Source of the DNA: an uncultured Gemmatimonadota bacterium
Lineage (GTDB): Bacteria; Latescibacterota; UBA2968; UBA8231
DNA: 42,290 bases
NCBI GenBank assembly: GCA_903893785.1
Contig: CAITNQ010000527.1
Coordinates: 1 to 42,290, forward strand
Reading direction: 5' to 3'
Positions 15,864 through 26,900 of this stretch are shown here, one piece after another. Within the stretch, counting starts at the first letter, position 1; every line of letters begins with the position of its first letter. The notes beneath the pieces are model-generated. The model saw nothing but the letters and a program-made list of their open reading frames with translations. It was not told the origin of the DNA and did no database searches. The translations under genes were made by a program, and so were the position numbers.

Positions 15864-16252
15864 CGCCCCCCCTTGCGCGCGGGCCGAACCCGCAACCGAC
15901 GGCCGGGCCGGGCGATCTCCGGTGACCGGCCCACTCCTGAAGACTGACCGGCGGTCAGCGCTGCGGGTCAGCGCCCGTACCGCGCCGGGCCCACCCTGGC
16001 CGCGCGACGCGCACCCTGCCACGGCCCGGGCGCCTGTCTCACCGGACGCGCCCGGCCTGCGGGGCAGGCGCCGGGGTGCCGACTGCCGACACCCACGGGT
16101 GGCGATCCGGAGCCAGAGATCAGAGCGGACGCCTGCAGGCGCCCTCCGGGTCCCCGGTTAAGGCAGATCTGGATGGGAATAATGCATGTCCGAGTAGGAG
16201 ACAACAAGCCCCACGGGGCCGCCCTGCGGTGCCAGGGCGTACCGCCGCGCGA
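15864..16252. other. Spacer between two kinase genes
   Basis: This is a 389-bp gap between minus-strand genes. It is very GC-rich except for an AT island at about 16158-16206. On the minus strand that island gives TTGTCT (16204-16199) and, after 17 bp, TATTCC (16181-16176), a weak promoter candidate for the GAF kinase unit. Short dyads are present, but there is no T-run terminator or gene. Confidence 0.4.
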
Positions 16253-18673
16253 TCAGCCGGACGTGGACGGTCGGTGACCCGTGGGCGCCGGAGACACCGA
16301 CCCAAGAGCGGCGGCGCCGCCCACGCGGGAAGGGCCAAGCCCCATCGGGAGCGCGACGACGAACTCGACCCCCTGGCCAGGACGGTTGTCAACCCTGACG
16401 GTACCCTGGTGCCGCTCGACAATGCCACGCACGATGGCCAGGCCAATGCCGGTGCCCTTGCCCACGGGTTTGGTGGTGAAGAAGGGGTCGAAGACCTGGC
16501 CCACCACGGCCTCGGGTATGCCGCCGCCATTATCGCCGATACACAGCTGAACGGCCCCATCCGCCCCGGCGGTGCGGATGAAGATTCGGGGCCGCCAATC
16601 CGGTGGCACGCTGGGGTCCTGGTCTCGCTGTCGGCGCAGGCGGTCGTCCAGGGCATCCCTGGCGTTGCTTAGCAGATTGATGACTACCTGCTCGATCTCG
16701 TTCTGCGAGCCCGGGCAGGTGGGCAGATCGTACGCTAGCTGCTGCTCGACGGTGATGCCGTGAACCCGCAACTGCACGCCGAGGAGCTTCATGGCGCCGT
16801 TGACCGACTCGTTGATGTGCAGGAAGCTGCGCTGAGACCCCTCAGGCCCGCGTGCAAAGACGCGCATGTGATCGATGATGGCCGTCATCCGGTCCACCTG
16901 CTCGACGATATCACGGTACGTCTGCAGCGTCTCTGCCGGGGTGGTCCCCCACCCCCGCTCGATGGCGATTGCGGCGCCTTCGGCAAAGGTACGGATGCCG
17001 TTGAGGGGCTGGTTCAGCTCGTGAGCCACACCGCTGGCCATCTCGCCCAGAGCGTGCAGGCGGTCCGCCTCGAAGGCCCGCAGGCGCTGATCGGCCAGCT
17101 CCTTCTCCGCACGTTGCCGCCAGCGGATCTCCTCGAGGCGACGATGGGCCTCGTCCAGCGCCTGGGCGAAGCGCTTCATCACCTCAATGTCGTCATCGCC
17201 CAGGTCCTGCCCCGGTGGTACCCGCGCCCCCAGTGTGCCCGCCGCGAAGGGGACATCGGCCAGGGCGCCCACGTCGTCGGCAACGTGGCCATCGCCCCAC
17301 CGAAGCATCTCCGCCGCCGTGCGCCGAACCACGGCCTCGCCGGTATCCATGGCGTGCTCGATGGCCGGGAAGAGGCGATGGTACACGTTGAACTCCCGGC
17401 CCGGCATCCGGTCCGGCATGTAGAAGGTGGTCGTCGCAGCCGCGCGGTCGACGATGCAGACGCTGCAGGCTCCCAGGTCCATCAGCGGATGCAGTTCGTC
17501 CTTGACTCGCTGCACCACCCGTGCCCAGTCGTGCTCGGTCTGCATGGTCAAGATGGTGTTGCGCACCCGCTCAAGTGCCAGGCTGACCGCGGTGTGGCGC
17601 TGGCCGCGCTCGTGCTCCAACAGGTCCAGGAACCGCTGGAACCCGTCGGAGACGACGCCGGCCACCCGCGACAGAACAGCCACGTCGTCGTCGGTGAACG
17701 CCTCGGGGCTGTTGTGGCTGATGGCCAGCGTTCCGTGGGAGAAGGGCACGTCGAGGATGGACATCCCGATGGGCATGCCCTGGTCCGGCCCCACGCAGGC
17801 CTGGTAGTACGGCTGCTGCCGACGGGCTACCTGGGTGACCCAAGGGTACCGGGCATTGTTCGCGCCGTTCCCAGGCCAGTCGATACCGTGGGTCCACAGC
17901 GGCCACAGGGGGAGCCGCGCCTGGGGGTCGTGACCCCGCCCCAGGCTGACGAAATCGCTGAAGTCGCTGTTGACTACCTGCAGATTGACGCCGCTGTTGT
18001 GGGGGCTGACGCCCAGACGTGGCAGCTGGCGCGCGATCTCGTCCACCACCCGGCACAGGTCACCCGGCCGGGTCATGGAGGCAATAGCGAGGCGTATGGC
18101 GTGTTCGCATTCGTGCCAGGCGCGGGCCAGGGCCAGTTCGGCTTCGGTCTGTTTGCGGACGGTGATGTCGCGGAGGAAGGCCGCCAGCACGCCGTCGCCA
18201 CCCGGCACGGAGCAGATACTTACCTCGACCTCAAGCCACGATCCGTCGCGACGGCAGTGTCGCGTCTCGAACCGATCCTGGCCCTGTTGGCGGGCCCGAC
18301 TGAGGTGCAGGTCGAGCTGGCCGGCGGGTTGGCCTGCCTCCAGCTGGTCCAGACGCAGGGCCAGCAACTCGGCCGGGCTGAAGCCACTCATGCTGCAGTA
18401 CGCTTCATTGACTTCCAGCAGGCCGCCCCGCGGGTCGATGAGCAGGAAGCCGTCCATGGCCGCGGCAACGACGGCCCGGTGGAGCTCGGTCACCCGCTGC
18501 AGGTCGTCCTGGGCGTGCTGGCCTGGCAGGGCCTGGCCGCGGTCCGCGGCAGGCGGCCGGTCGGCCGCCGGGTCGGCGCGCTCGTCACCCCGGCACGTCG
18601 TTGCGGCCTCGCCTGGCCGACCAGGCCGGGCACGGTCACGATCCGCAGGATGCATGTCGCCCGAGGTCGCCAC
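16253..18673 (-). CDS. PAS/GAF sensor histidine kinase
   Basis: This is an 806-residue soluble kinase. A PAS domain lies at about 60-180 ([17 protein letters not shown], ending [10 protein letters not shown]), followed by two regions of GAF-like character (190-350 and 365-515). A coiled coil then precedes the H box [13 protein letters not shown] with H551, the FixL/DctB-type box. The ATPase domain has [34 protein letters not shown] and [13 protein letters not shown] 18673 lies 3 bp from the permease stop; ATG 18655 is an alternative start. Tight coupling to the amino-acid permease suggests that it senses nutrient status, or that they share one message. No receiver gene directly follows; the nearest is at 14221-14619. 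Confidence 0.9.
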   Translation of the reverse strand: MATSGDMHPADRDRARPGRPGEAATTCRGDERADPAADRPPAADRGQALPGQHAQDDLQRVTELHRAVVAAAMDGFLLIDPRGGLLEVNEAYCSMSGFSPAELLALRLDQLEAGQPAGQLDLHLSRARQQGQDRFETRHCRRDGSWLEVEVSICSVPGGDGVLAAFLRDITVRKQTEAELALARAWHECEHAIRLAIASMTRPGDLCRVVDEIARQLPRLGVSPHNSGVNLQVVNSDFSDFVSLGRGHDPQARLPLWPLWTHGIDWPGNGANNARYPWVTQVARRQQPYYQACVGPDQGMPIGMSILDVPFSHGTLAISHNSPEAFTDDDVAVLSRVAGVVSDGFQRFLDLLEHERGQRHTAVSLALERVRNTILTMQTEHDWARVVQRVKDELHPLMDLGACSVCIVDRAAATTTFYMPDRMPGREFNVYHRLFPAIEHAMDTGEAVVRRTAAEMLRWGDGHVADDVGALADVPFAAGTLGARVPPGQDLGDDDIEVMKRFAQALDEAHRRLEEIRWRQRAEKELADQRLRAFEADRLHALGEMASGVAHELNQPLNGIRTFAEGAAIAIERGWGTTPAETLQTYRDIVEQVDRMTAIIDHMRVFARGPEGSQRSFLHINESVNGAMKLLGVQLRVHGITVEQQLAYDLPTCPGSQNEIEQVVINLLSNARDALDDRLRRQRDQDPSVPPDWRPRIFIRTAGADGAVQLCIGDNGGGIPEAVVGQVFDPFFTTKPVGKGTGIGLAIVRGIVERHQGTVRVDNRPGQGVEFVVALPMGLGPSRVGGAAALGSVSPAPTGHRPSTSG

Positions 18674-18676
18674 GGG

Positions 18677-20206
18677 TCAACCCGCCGGGGGCCTGGCGCT
18701 CGGGGGGGACGCGACGCTCGCCGGGCGATTGAGGCGACTGTGGCGACGACTGTAGGCCAGGTACAGCGCCAGGCCGACCGCGAGCCACAGGCCGAACCGG
18801 TACCAGGTGATGGCGGGCAGGCCCAGCATCAGGTACACGCAGGCCGCCACCCCCAGGAGCGGTAACCACGGTGCCAAGGGCGTGACAAAGCCGCGCGGCC
18901 GGTCCGGCTCACGCCGCCGCAGGATGAGGACGCCGATGCAGACCAGGATGAAGGCGAAAAGGGTCCCGATATTGGTCAGGTCAACCATCTCATCGATGCT
19001 GGCGAACATGGAGGTGATGCCCACGGCCAAACCGGTAAGGATGGTGGTTATGTGGGGCGTGCGGTAGCGCGGATGGACACGGGCAAAGGCGGGCGGCAGC
19101 AGGCCGTCGCGGGCCATGGAGAAAAAGATGCGCGGCTGGCCTAGCTGGAACACCAGGAGCACGGCCGTGTGGGCCACCACCGAGCCCAGGGCCACAACGC
19201 CCACCAAGAGATCGCCGTACCGCTCGATCCGGGCGTACTGCAGGGCCAGAGTGAGCGGCTCCGCCTGCTGCGTCGCCAGGGTGGCCACCAGCGCCGGGTA
19301 CGGGATAATGCCCGTGAACACGGCCGCCACCAGAACGTACACGACCGTGCACACTACCAGAGAGCCGATGATGCCGATGGGGAGATCGCGCTGCGGGTCG
19401 CGCACCTCTTCGGCCACGGTAGACACGGCATCGAAGCCGATGTAGGCAAAGAACACCACCGCCGCCCCGGCCTGGACGCCAGCCCAACCGTTGGGAGCGA
19501 ACGGCGTCCAGTTGGCCGGGTGGACATAATGGATGCCGACCCCCACGAAGAGGGCCAAGACCAGGAGTTTGACGATGACCATGCCGTTGTTCACGCGGGC
19601 GCTGGCCCGCACGCCGATCACCAAGACGATGGTAATGGCCGCCACGATGGCCGCCGCGGCGACGTTGGCGACGATCGGCACGCCGAACAGATGCGGGGCC
19701 TGGTCGAGCAGCCCTGGGATGCGGGCCGCCGTGCGGTAGTCAGTGGCCAGCCAGTCGGGAATGACGAGGCCGAAACCGGCGACCAGGGTGCGGAAGTAGT
19801 TGGCCCAACTGATGGCCACCGCGACATTGCCGACCGCGTACTCGATGATCAGGTCCCAGCCGATGATCCAGGCCACCATTTCGCCCATGGTGCTGTAGGC
19901 ATAGGTGTAGGCGCTGCCGGCGATGGGCACCATGGCGGCGAACTCGGCATAGCAGAGCGCCGCAACGCCGCAGGCCACCGCAGTGACCGCAAAGGACAGG
20001 ATGAGCGCCGGGCCCGCTCCCGGGCGCACCGCATCGCCAGCTGCCGCCGTGCCGATGGTGGCGAAGATGCCAGCCCCGATGATGGCGCCGATCCCGAGCA
20101 ATACCACATCCAGCGAGCCGAGAACTCGCTTGAGTTGGTGCTCAGGGTCCTGCCCCTCGCCCAGCAGGGCGTCCAGGCTCTTGGTGCGGAGGAGTTGCTT
20201 GAGCAT
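18677..20206 (-). CDS. APC-superfamily amino acid permease (CAT/YfnA-like)
   Basis: This is a 509-residue integral membrane protein with about 12-14 hydrophobic segments. The N-terminal KSLDALLGEG and LGSLDVVLLGIGAIIGAGIF motifs are characteristic of the cationic amino acid transporter branch, as is FFAYIGFDAVSTVAEE in the middle. ATG 20206 is preferred because it begins the conserved region; an upstream TTG at 20242 is possible. It is 87 bp downstream of the FAD oxidoreductase gene and 3 bp upstream of the PAS kinase gene. Expected role: proton-coupled amino acid uptake. The specific substrate is not determinable. Confidence 0.9.
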   Translation of the reverse strand: MLKQLLRTKSLDALLGEGQDPEHQLKRVLGSLDVVLLGIGAIIGAGIFATIGTAAAGDAVRPGAGPALILSFAVTAVACGVAALCYAEFAAMVPIAGSAYTYAYSTMGEMVAWIIGWDLIIEYAVGNVAVAISWANYFRTLVAGFGLVIPDWLATDYRTAARIPGLLDQAPHLFGVPIVANVAAAAIVAAITIVLVIGVRASARVNNGMVIVKLLVLALFVGVGIHYVHPANWTPFAPNGWAGVQAGAAVVFFAYIGFDAVSTVAEEVRDPQRDLPIGIIGSLVVCTVVYVLVAAVFTGIIPYPALVATLATQQAEPLTLALQYARIERYGDLLVGVVALGSVVAHTAVLLVFQLGQPRIFFSMARDGLLPPAFARVHPRYRTPHITTILTGLAVGITSMFASIDEMVDLTNIGTLFAFILVCIGVLILRRREPDRPRGFVTPLAPWLPLLGVAACVYLMLGLPAITWYRFGLWLAVGLALYLAYSRRHSRLNRPASVASPPSARPPAG

Positions 20207-20293
20207 GCGGGCCAATGTACCGGCCGTCGGGGCCAGGGGCAAGCGGGCCTCGTGGGCTGGCGCAGAAGGTGGCCCCCGGGCCCCCGCCGGGGA

Positions 20294-21691
20294 TCAGCCC
20301 AACTCGGCCCCGTGGGTGCGCAGGACTTGCTGCAGTTGGCTCGGGTCCACCTGGTGCACGTTGCCAGTGGCCCGAGCAGCCAGCGCCGCGGCCGTGCCGG
20401 CCGCTTGGCCGGTGGCCATGGCAATCGGGGTCACGCGCACGGCGCCGAGGGCCTCGTGGTCAGCTGACAGGCAGCGGCCGGCGACCACCAGGTTGCGGCA
20501 CTGCGCGGTGATCAGGCAGCGGTACGGCAGGTAGTAACGGCGCCCTTTGGCGATGCTGTGCGCCTGCTTGCCGGTGGCAGCGGCGGCGGCGGCATCGGCC
20601 GGCGTCGGCGGATGGATGTCGACCGGGTATCCACCCACGGCAATGGTATCCGCGAAGCGCTGCCCTTCGACCAGGTCGCGCTCGGTCAGGCAGTAGCAGC
20701 CACGCAGGCGGCGCGACTCACGCACACCGATCTGGAAGCCGGTACTCAGGTACACCGCTCGCTCAAAACCGGGAACCCTGGCCTTGAGGAACGCAAACAC
20801 GGCCCGCGCCTGAGTTCGGCCCTCGGTCTCGGCGGCGGAGAGTTGCCGGGGGTCGGTGGCATCGCGGCCAATGATGTGGGTGGTGTTGACGTTGACTTCG
20901 CCCGGGGTATTGGTCTCGAAGAACAGCACCCCCCGGCGTTGGTTGGGGAACTCCCCGGTCGCCTTGCCTCGACGCACATGCTCGTAGAATCCGCTGACCG
21001 ACAGCCGCGCGGCCGTCTGCACCGCCTCGGTGCCATCCAGCCAGAACTCGTCGGGGTGGCTGAGGACGTAGGCGCGGACGCGATCGAGGTCAACCTGGCC
21101 GACGCGGAAGTTGGTGGTCATAGGCTGAGTGGCACCGTCGGCGGCGCGTCCCTGCAGGAACTCGATGCCCGCCCGGGCCAGCAGGTCGCCGTCCCCCGTG
21201 GCCTCGACGAAGACGCGACCGTTGGCCACCATCAGCCCGGCTTTGGTGCACAGCAGAGCAGGCCCGAGGACGCCATCTTCCAGCCAGGCGTCGGCCAGCA
21301 TGGCGTGGTACAGCACCTCGACACCGGCCTGGTCAACCAGCTCCTCCAAGACGCACTTGAGCCCTTCCAGATCAAACGGCGTCACCGACGACGCATAGCC
21401 AATGCTGTCGGCGATGTGGCCCGGCGAGGCGCCAGCGGCTTTGAGGCGCTCGACGACCTCGTCGGCGATGCCCCGCACCACCTGCTGCGGACCGGCATGG
21501 AAGGTCATCATGGGATGGACCCCCTGTGCCGTAAGCGCCCCCCCCAGGAAGCCGTACTGCTCGACCAGCAGCACACGGGCCCCAGCCCTGCCAGCAGCCA
21601 CCGCGGCCACGCAGCCAGCGGGCCCGCCGCCACAGACGACCACATCGTACGAGCCCAGAGACGGGTAATCGACCCGACCGCGTGCGACCAT
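20294..21691 (-). CDS. FAD-dependent oxidoreductase (FAD_oxidored family)
   Basis: This is a 465-residue flavoprotein starting at ATG 21691 behind GAAGGAG. The Rossmann dinucleotide motif is V19-C-G-G-G-P-A-G26, followed by VLLVEQYGFLGG, the pattern of the family often found beside carbohydrate genes in environmental bacteria. A second conserved block, VFVEATGDGDLLARAG, lies mid-protein, and VAGRCLSADHEALGAVRVTP with a Gly/Ala-rich helix closes the FAD site near the C-terminus. There is no signal peptide. It follows ppk by 30 bp on the same strand, so the two are probably cotranscribed. The substrate is unknown. Confidence 0.87.
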   Translation of the reverse strand: MVARGRVDYPSLGSYDVVVCGGGPAGCVAAVAAGRAGARVLLVEQYGFLGGALTAQGVHPMMTFHAGPQQVVRGIADEVVERLKAAGASPGHIADSIGYASSVTPFDLEGLKCVLEELVDQAGVEVLYHAMLADAWLEDGVLGPALLCTKAGLMVANGRVFVEATGDGDLLARAGIEFLQGRAADGATQPMTTNFRVGQVDLDRVRAYVLSHPDEFWLDGTEAVQTAARLSVSGFYEHVRRGKATGEFPNQRRGVLFFETNTPGEVNVNTTHIIGRDATDPRQLSAAETEGRTQARAVFAFLKARVPGFERAVYLSTGFQIGVRESRRLRGCYCLTERDLVEGQRFADTIAVGGYPVDIHPPTPADAAAAAATGKQAHSIAKGRRYYLPYRCLITAQCRNLVVAGRCLSADHEALGAVRVTPIAMATGQAAGTAAALAARATGNVHQVDPSQLQQVLRTHGAELG

Positions 21692-21721
21692 GCCCACTCC
21701 TTCACCCTGGCTCGCCATCGG

Positions 21722-23809
21722 CTACTCGGCACCCGCGGCTTCGGCCTCGCGAATGAACACTTCCTGGGCGGCCCTTCGCTCGGCGCCGGCCGCTGGTCGA
21801 CGACGGAGATAGCGACCGTCGGGCTGCATGTCCCAAGCCGACGCGTTGTCGGCATCGTACACATCGAGGATGTGCTCCAACTGGGACTTGACCTGGGCGT
21901 CGGTGACCGGGACAATCGTCTCCATCCGACTGTCCAGGTTGCGCCGCATCCAGTCCGCGGAACCGATGTAATACTCCGGCTGGCCGCCGTTTTCAAAGCG
22001 GTATATACGGCCGTGTTCGAGGAATCGACCCAAAGTGCTGAACACCTGGATGGTTTCGGACAGGCCAGGAACCTGGGCCCGCAGGCAGCACAGTCCACGG
22101 ACGTTCAGGGTCATGGGCACGCCAGCCTGGCTGGCAAGGTACAGCTCGCGGATGATCTGCTTGTCCTGCAGCTGGTTCATCTTAGCGCGGATGCCCGCAG
22201 CGCGGCCGGCCCCGGCGTGGTCGGCTTCGCGCCGGATCAGCTCCACGAAGCGCTGCCGCAGGTTGTGCGGACCCACCAGGAGAGGGCCATAGTCAGGGCC
22301 GGGCACGGCGGCGGTCAACTCGTTAAACACCGCCGCCACACCCGCTCCGAGCGTCGGCTCGCAGCTGAGGACGCCCAGATCTTCGTACAACCGCGCCGTG
22401 CCGGCATGGTAGTTACCGGTGGCGAAGTGAACATAGCGACGCAGTTGGCCGTTCTCTTCGCGCACCACCATGCCCAGCTTGACGTGGGTCTTGATCCGCT
22501 CCATGCCATAGACCACGTGGGCGCCAGCCCGTTCGAGGGTCTCACCCCAGGCGATATTGGGCGCCTCGTCGAAGCGCGCGGTGATCTCCACCAGAACGGC
22601 CACCTGCTTGCCGCGCTGGGCGGCATCGGTAAGGGCACGGACAATGGGCGAAGCTTTGCTGGTGCGGTAGATCGTCAGTTTGATCGCCAGTACCTGCGGA
22701 TCCCGAGCCGCGCACTCAAGGAACCGCAGCACCGAGGTGTCAAAGTTGTGATACGGGTGGTGCAGCAGGAGATCACCGGCCCTGATCTCGCGGAAGAACG
22801 CTTCGGTGTCGTCGGACTCAAGGCCGACCAGTCGCGGGTGGGTTACCGGCACGTGGGGGCGGTCGCGCAATTCGGCCAGTCCCTGCGGCTGGAACTGCAG
22901 CAGGTCGGCCGTGGCCAGCAGACCGTCTATGGCGATAACATCCGCTGGGTCGGTGTGGAGCTGTCCGGCCAACCAGGCGCGCTGCTCCTCGGGCATGCTT
23001 TCGCTGACCTGCAGCCGCACCACGCCCGCGAAGCGGCGGGCCGTCAGTTCGGCGCTGACCATGCCGATCAGGCTGCCGGGGCCGAGCACGGGGTGTGCCT
23101 CATCCCCGGGCAAGCGGTCCCAAGGGTCGTCCTTGGCTCCGCGGGTCACCCGAAAGAAGTGGTAGTCCCATCCCCCCCCATCCGGCAACAGACGGTGCAG
23201 ATTGCCAGCCATGACCTGCTCGAGGGGAACGTAGGCACCGCCCACCACAGGCACCCAACGCGGCCGGTTGGGCGGTACCTTAACGCGAACGAAGCGCCAT
23301 CGCTGGCCTGGTGTACCCTGGGTCGCGGCCAGGTTCAGGCTCAGGTTGCTGATGAAGGGGAAGGGGTGGCCGATGTCCACTGACAGCGGGGTCAGAATGG
23401 GCTCGACCGATTCGCGGTAGTAGGCGTCAGCGCTAGCCTTCTGGGCATCGTCGAGCAGGGCGTAGTCCATGATGGGGACGCCGGCCGCATGCAGCCCCGG
23501 TCGGAGTTCCTCGCTGACCAGGCGACGCAGGATCTGCGTCTGACGGTTGAGTTCATCGCGGCTCAGGCGCAGCTCTTCTTCCGGCGACAGCCCATCCGCG
23601 GACGTGTGCCGGTGCTTGTGCTCCACCTGATGCCGCAATCCGCCGATGCGCTTCATGGCAAATTCGTCGTAGATCATGCCCATGATCCCGGCGAATTTGA
23701 CCCGCTCGAGCAGCGGGGCATCACGGTCCTCGGCCAGTTCCAGAACGCGACGCGCGAAGTCCAGCCAGCTCAGTTCCCGATTGCTGAATAGCTCGGTCCG
23801 GTCTGCCAA
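21722..23809 (-). CDS. ppk1: Polyphosphate kinase 1
   Basis: This is a 695-residue enzyme that makes inorganic polyphosphate from ATP. The N-terminal domain opens with LFSNRELSWLDFARRVLELA, the Ppk1 signature. The catalytic core has KLTIYRT, ARFDEAPNIAW, H442 in IKTHVKL (the phosphorylated His) and ATGNYHAGTARLYEDLG. The C-terminal part has YYIGSADWMRRNLD. TTG 23809 is chosen as start because GGGGAGAGG sits five bases upstream and the family N-terminus begins there. Length is typical. It heads a close-packed run with the FAD oxidoreductase gene 30 bp downstream. No exopolyphosphatase gene or Pho regulator is seen nearby. Confidence 0.95.
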   Translation of the reverse strand: MADRTELFSNRELSWLDFARRVLELAEDRDAPLLERVKFAGIMGMIYDEFAMKRIGGLRHQVEHKHRHTSADGLSPEEELRLSRDELNRQTQILRRLVSEELRPGLHAAGVPIMDYALLDDAQKASADAYYRESVEPILTPLSVDIGHPFPFISNLSLNLAATQGTPGQRWRFVRVKVPPNRPRWVPVVGGAYVPLEQVMAGNLHRLLPDGGGWDYHFFRVTRGAKDDPWDRLPGDEAHPVLGPGSLIGMVSAELTARRFAGVVRLQVSESMPEEQRAWLAGQLHTDPADVIAIDGLLATADLLQFQPQGLAELRDRPHVPVTHPRLVGLESDDTEAFFREIRAGDLLLHHPYHNFDTSVLRFLECAARDPQVLAIKLTIYRTSKASPIVRALTDAAQRGKQVAVLVEITARFDEAPNIAWGETLERAGAHVVYGMERIKTHVKLGMVVREENGQLRRYVHFATGNYHAGTARLYEDLGVLSCEPTLGAGVAAVFNELTAAVPGPDYGPLLVGPHNLRQRFVELIRREADHAGAGRAAGIRAKMNQLQDKQIIRELYLASQAGVPMTLNVRGLCCLRAQVPGLSETIQVFSTLGRFLEHGRIYRFENGGQPEYYIGSADWMRRNLDSRMETIVPVTDAQVKSQLEHILDVYDADNASAWDMQPDGRYLRRRPAAGAERRAAQEVFIREAEAAGAE

Positions 23810-23834
23810 GTTTGCCTCTCCCCTGGACCGGCCA

Positions 23835-23898
23835 CGAATCACGACGGCGCGCCGCAAGGGGCCGTCGCCGCCCTGCACCGTAGCTTGACCGTGATTCG
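23835..23898. repeat. Inverted repeat between the surface-protein gene and ppk1
   Basis: CGAATCACG (23835-23843) is the exact reverse complement of CGTGATTCG (23890-23898), and the enclosed GACGGC and GCCGTC blocks can extend the structure. It fills the 110-bp gap between the end of the giant surface-protein gene and the ppk1 start, so it could act as a transcript boundary. There is no T-run. Confidence 0.45.
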
Positions 23899-23919
23899 AG
23901 CCGACCTGCTACTCCTGGT

Positions 23920-26900
23920 TCAACGCGTCAGCACCAACCGCCGCAGGTCGCTGTGTCCGGAGACCCGCAGTTCGCACAGGTACACGCCCGTGCCCACTGC
24001 CTGTCCTTGGTTGTCGCGGCCATCCCACGCCACCTGGAACTGGCCCGCTCCCGTCTGCCCATCGACCAGCGTGCGCACCAGTTGGCCCCCTACCGAATAT
24101 AGCCGCAACCGCACCGGCGCCGGCACCGCCACCTCATAGGTGATGGTGGTGGCACTGTTAAACGGGTTGGGGTAGGCAGACGTCAGACGGGTCGCCGCTG
24201 GCAACCCGAGGCGTTGGCGGGCCAGCAACAGCAGTTTGGCTCGATTGCTGCCGGCGAAACTGTCGGCGAAGATGAAGAAGTCATTGAAGTCGACCGGCCC
24301 ACCGCTGCCGTCCAGGTCGAAACGGGGCGCCACGGTGCCAAAGACATCAGCGAACTGGAAGAAGTCGCTGAAGTCGACCACGCCGTCATCGGTGAAGTCG
24401 CCTTTGACCCGGCTGCGAACGGTGACCGTGACCCCGGCCGACGGCACTTCGGCATTGCCCAACCGGTCCACGGCCCGACTACGCAAGGTGTGTGCCCCCA
24501 CTGCTCCGCCGGTCCAGGTGTAGCTCCAGGACGCAAACCCGCTGCCGCTGCCAGCCGCCGGCTGCCACGTGGCGCCGCCATCGGTGCTGACATACACGCT
24601 GTCGACGCCGATGCCGGCCTCCCCGGCGCTGGAGTCAACTGCCGTGCCGCTGATGGTCACCGGCAGTTCCTCGATCGCCGCGCCGGCAACCGGCAGGCGC
24701 AGCGACGAGACCGGTGCGGTAGCGTCCACGCGCAGCAGGCGCGTCACCGTGGAGGCTTCGTTGCCGGCCGCGTCCGCCGCCGTGACAGCCCAGGTGTAGG
24801 CGCCGTCGGCCAACGGACTGATCGAGCTGGTCTCGATCGTCGCCGGCGACAACGGCGGCCGCGTCACGCCGTCGCCCAGGCGCAGGCGGTACTCGGCCAG
24901 CCCGGCAGTGGCATCGGTGGCGGCGGACCAGGTGAAGGTTGGGACCCGAGCCCGGGTCCACGCGCTGTCGGCGGGCGCCAGCGAGCGCAGTCCCACCGGC
25001 GGCGTGCGGTCGATGACAAAGGCGCCGATCGTGTCGCCGGCGGCCGACACATTGCCGGCCCGGTCGCGGAACCCGGACGCCAGCAGCAGGGCCCGTCCGT
25101 CACGCACATCGTCGCCAATCTGAGCCGTACCGAGCCACCGGTTAGTGCCGGAGTCATAGCGACCCATGGTGACGGGGCGAAGGACCCCATCGGATGGCAG
25201 GAAGTAGATCCCGGGCACGCGGCCGATCTCCAATCCCGAACCGGCTTCGCGCAGGGCGATGGATATCTGTACCGTACCGGCGCGGGCCGGATTGGGTGTG
25301 ACCAGGACGGTGTCGGCCGCCGGGGGCGTGGTATCGATAGTCAGCACCGCTGCCGCACGGTAAGCGAGCACCTGGTTGCCGACCCGGTCTGCCGCGCCGG
25401 AAACCAGGCACGACGCCGGGCCATTGGCGACCGCGGCGGTGATGGCCACCTCGCCGTTCCAGGTGAGGCCGGAGTAGCTGACCTGGTTGACGCGCAGCGT
25501 ATCACCACGGGCGGTCAAGAGCACCACACTGGGCGAGACAGAATTGTTCATGCCCAGTTCGCTGCTCTGGAAGGTGATGGACAAGGCCACGGTGTCGACG
25601 CCACTGATGACGGGGTCCACGGCCAGGCGGCTGACCGTGGGCTGCGCCACGACCTTGACGGCCGTCACCACAGTCGGCGTTTCCACATTGCCGGCCGCGT
25701 CGGTGGCGCGCGTGCGCAGCACATGGGTTCCGGGCGTCGGGTTCGTCCAAGAGTATTCCCAGGAACTGAACGCCTCGCCGCTGCTGACTACCGAGTGCCA
25801 GCCGCCACCATCGATGTCGACTTCGACGCGGGCCAGACCTGAGACACCCACGGCCCCTGCGGTGCCGTCGCTGGCCGTGCCACGGATGACATACCCGCCC
25901 GAGCCCAAGGTATCGCCCTGCGCCGGGCCGGTGATCTGCGATGCCGGCGTCAGCAGGTCGACGCGCACCCAACGCGACGAATCGGCGTTGCGCTCGTTGC
26001 CGGCCAGATCCACCGCTTTGACGGTCCAGCGGTGCAGGCCTGGCGTCAGGTCGGCCCCGGGTCGGCCCGTCGACGTGTTCGCCGGTACCTGCGCACTGAG
26101 CTGTCCGTCCACCCAAATCTGGTACGCGGCAATACCCGAGCTGGAATCCGAGGTCGCGTGCCAGGAAAGCGCGGGTCGCCGCTCGCTCAGCCAACTGCTG
26201 TCGGCCGGCGTCGCCAGGTCAAACCAGCGCGGCGGTTGGGTGTCGATCAGCACAGTGTGGGTGGAGTCGGTCAGCATCAGGTTGCCGGCACGGTCCATGG
26301 CCCCGGCGATGGTGAAGGTAGCCGGACCATTGGCCGTACCCGCGGCGATGGTGGCCACCCCTTGCCATATGCCGCCCGCATAGGAGGTTTGCACCACCTC
26401 CACCGGCGGGCCGGCCACGGGACGCAGGGTCACCTGAGGCGTGACCAGCGAATCCATGCCGGCCGCGCTGGCCGCCATGGTGAGCATGACCGCCGCCTGC
26501 CCGGCGCGGGCCGGGCCCGGGGTCACGCTGAGTTCGCGAACCGTGGGGCGAGTCAGGTCCACGGTAACCCGCAGGCCTGGGCCCGCTGTTTCCCGGTTAC
26601 CGGATCGGTCTACCGCCCGGCAGCGCAGTGAGTAGGTGCCAGCCGTGTACCAGGCCCACGCATGGGTCCATCGACCGTCGCCATTTGCCGTAGCGGCCTG
26701 CCAGGTGGTGCCGTCGTCAACGCTGACGTAGACGCTGTCGACGCCCGAGCCGTTGCGATCGGTAGCGGTCCCCGTGATCACGTATCGGGCCCCGCCCACC
26801 ACCTGCAAGGGCGCCGGCGCCGTCAGACGCGATGTCGGTGGGTACACGTCATCCATGGCGACGAAAGCGGCCACGGGTGATGACGTGATGTTGCCGGCGT

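Noticed and set aside
16760..18865. 701-codon open frame on the plus strand
   Set aside because: It is antisense to the PAS/GAF kinase and permease end. The product has no recognisable domain and the minus-strand frames carry full family motifs.
20558..23383. 941-codon open frame on the plus strand
   Set aside because: It lies antisense across both ppk1 and the FAD oxidoreductase gene, whose motifs are unmistakable. Long antisense frames are expected at this GC content.
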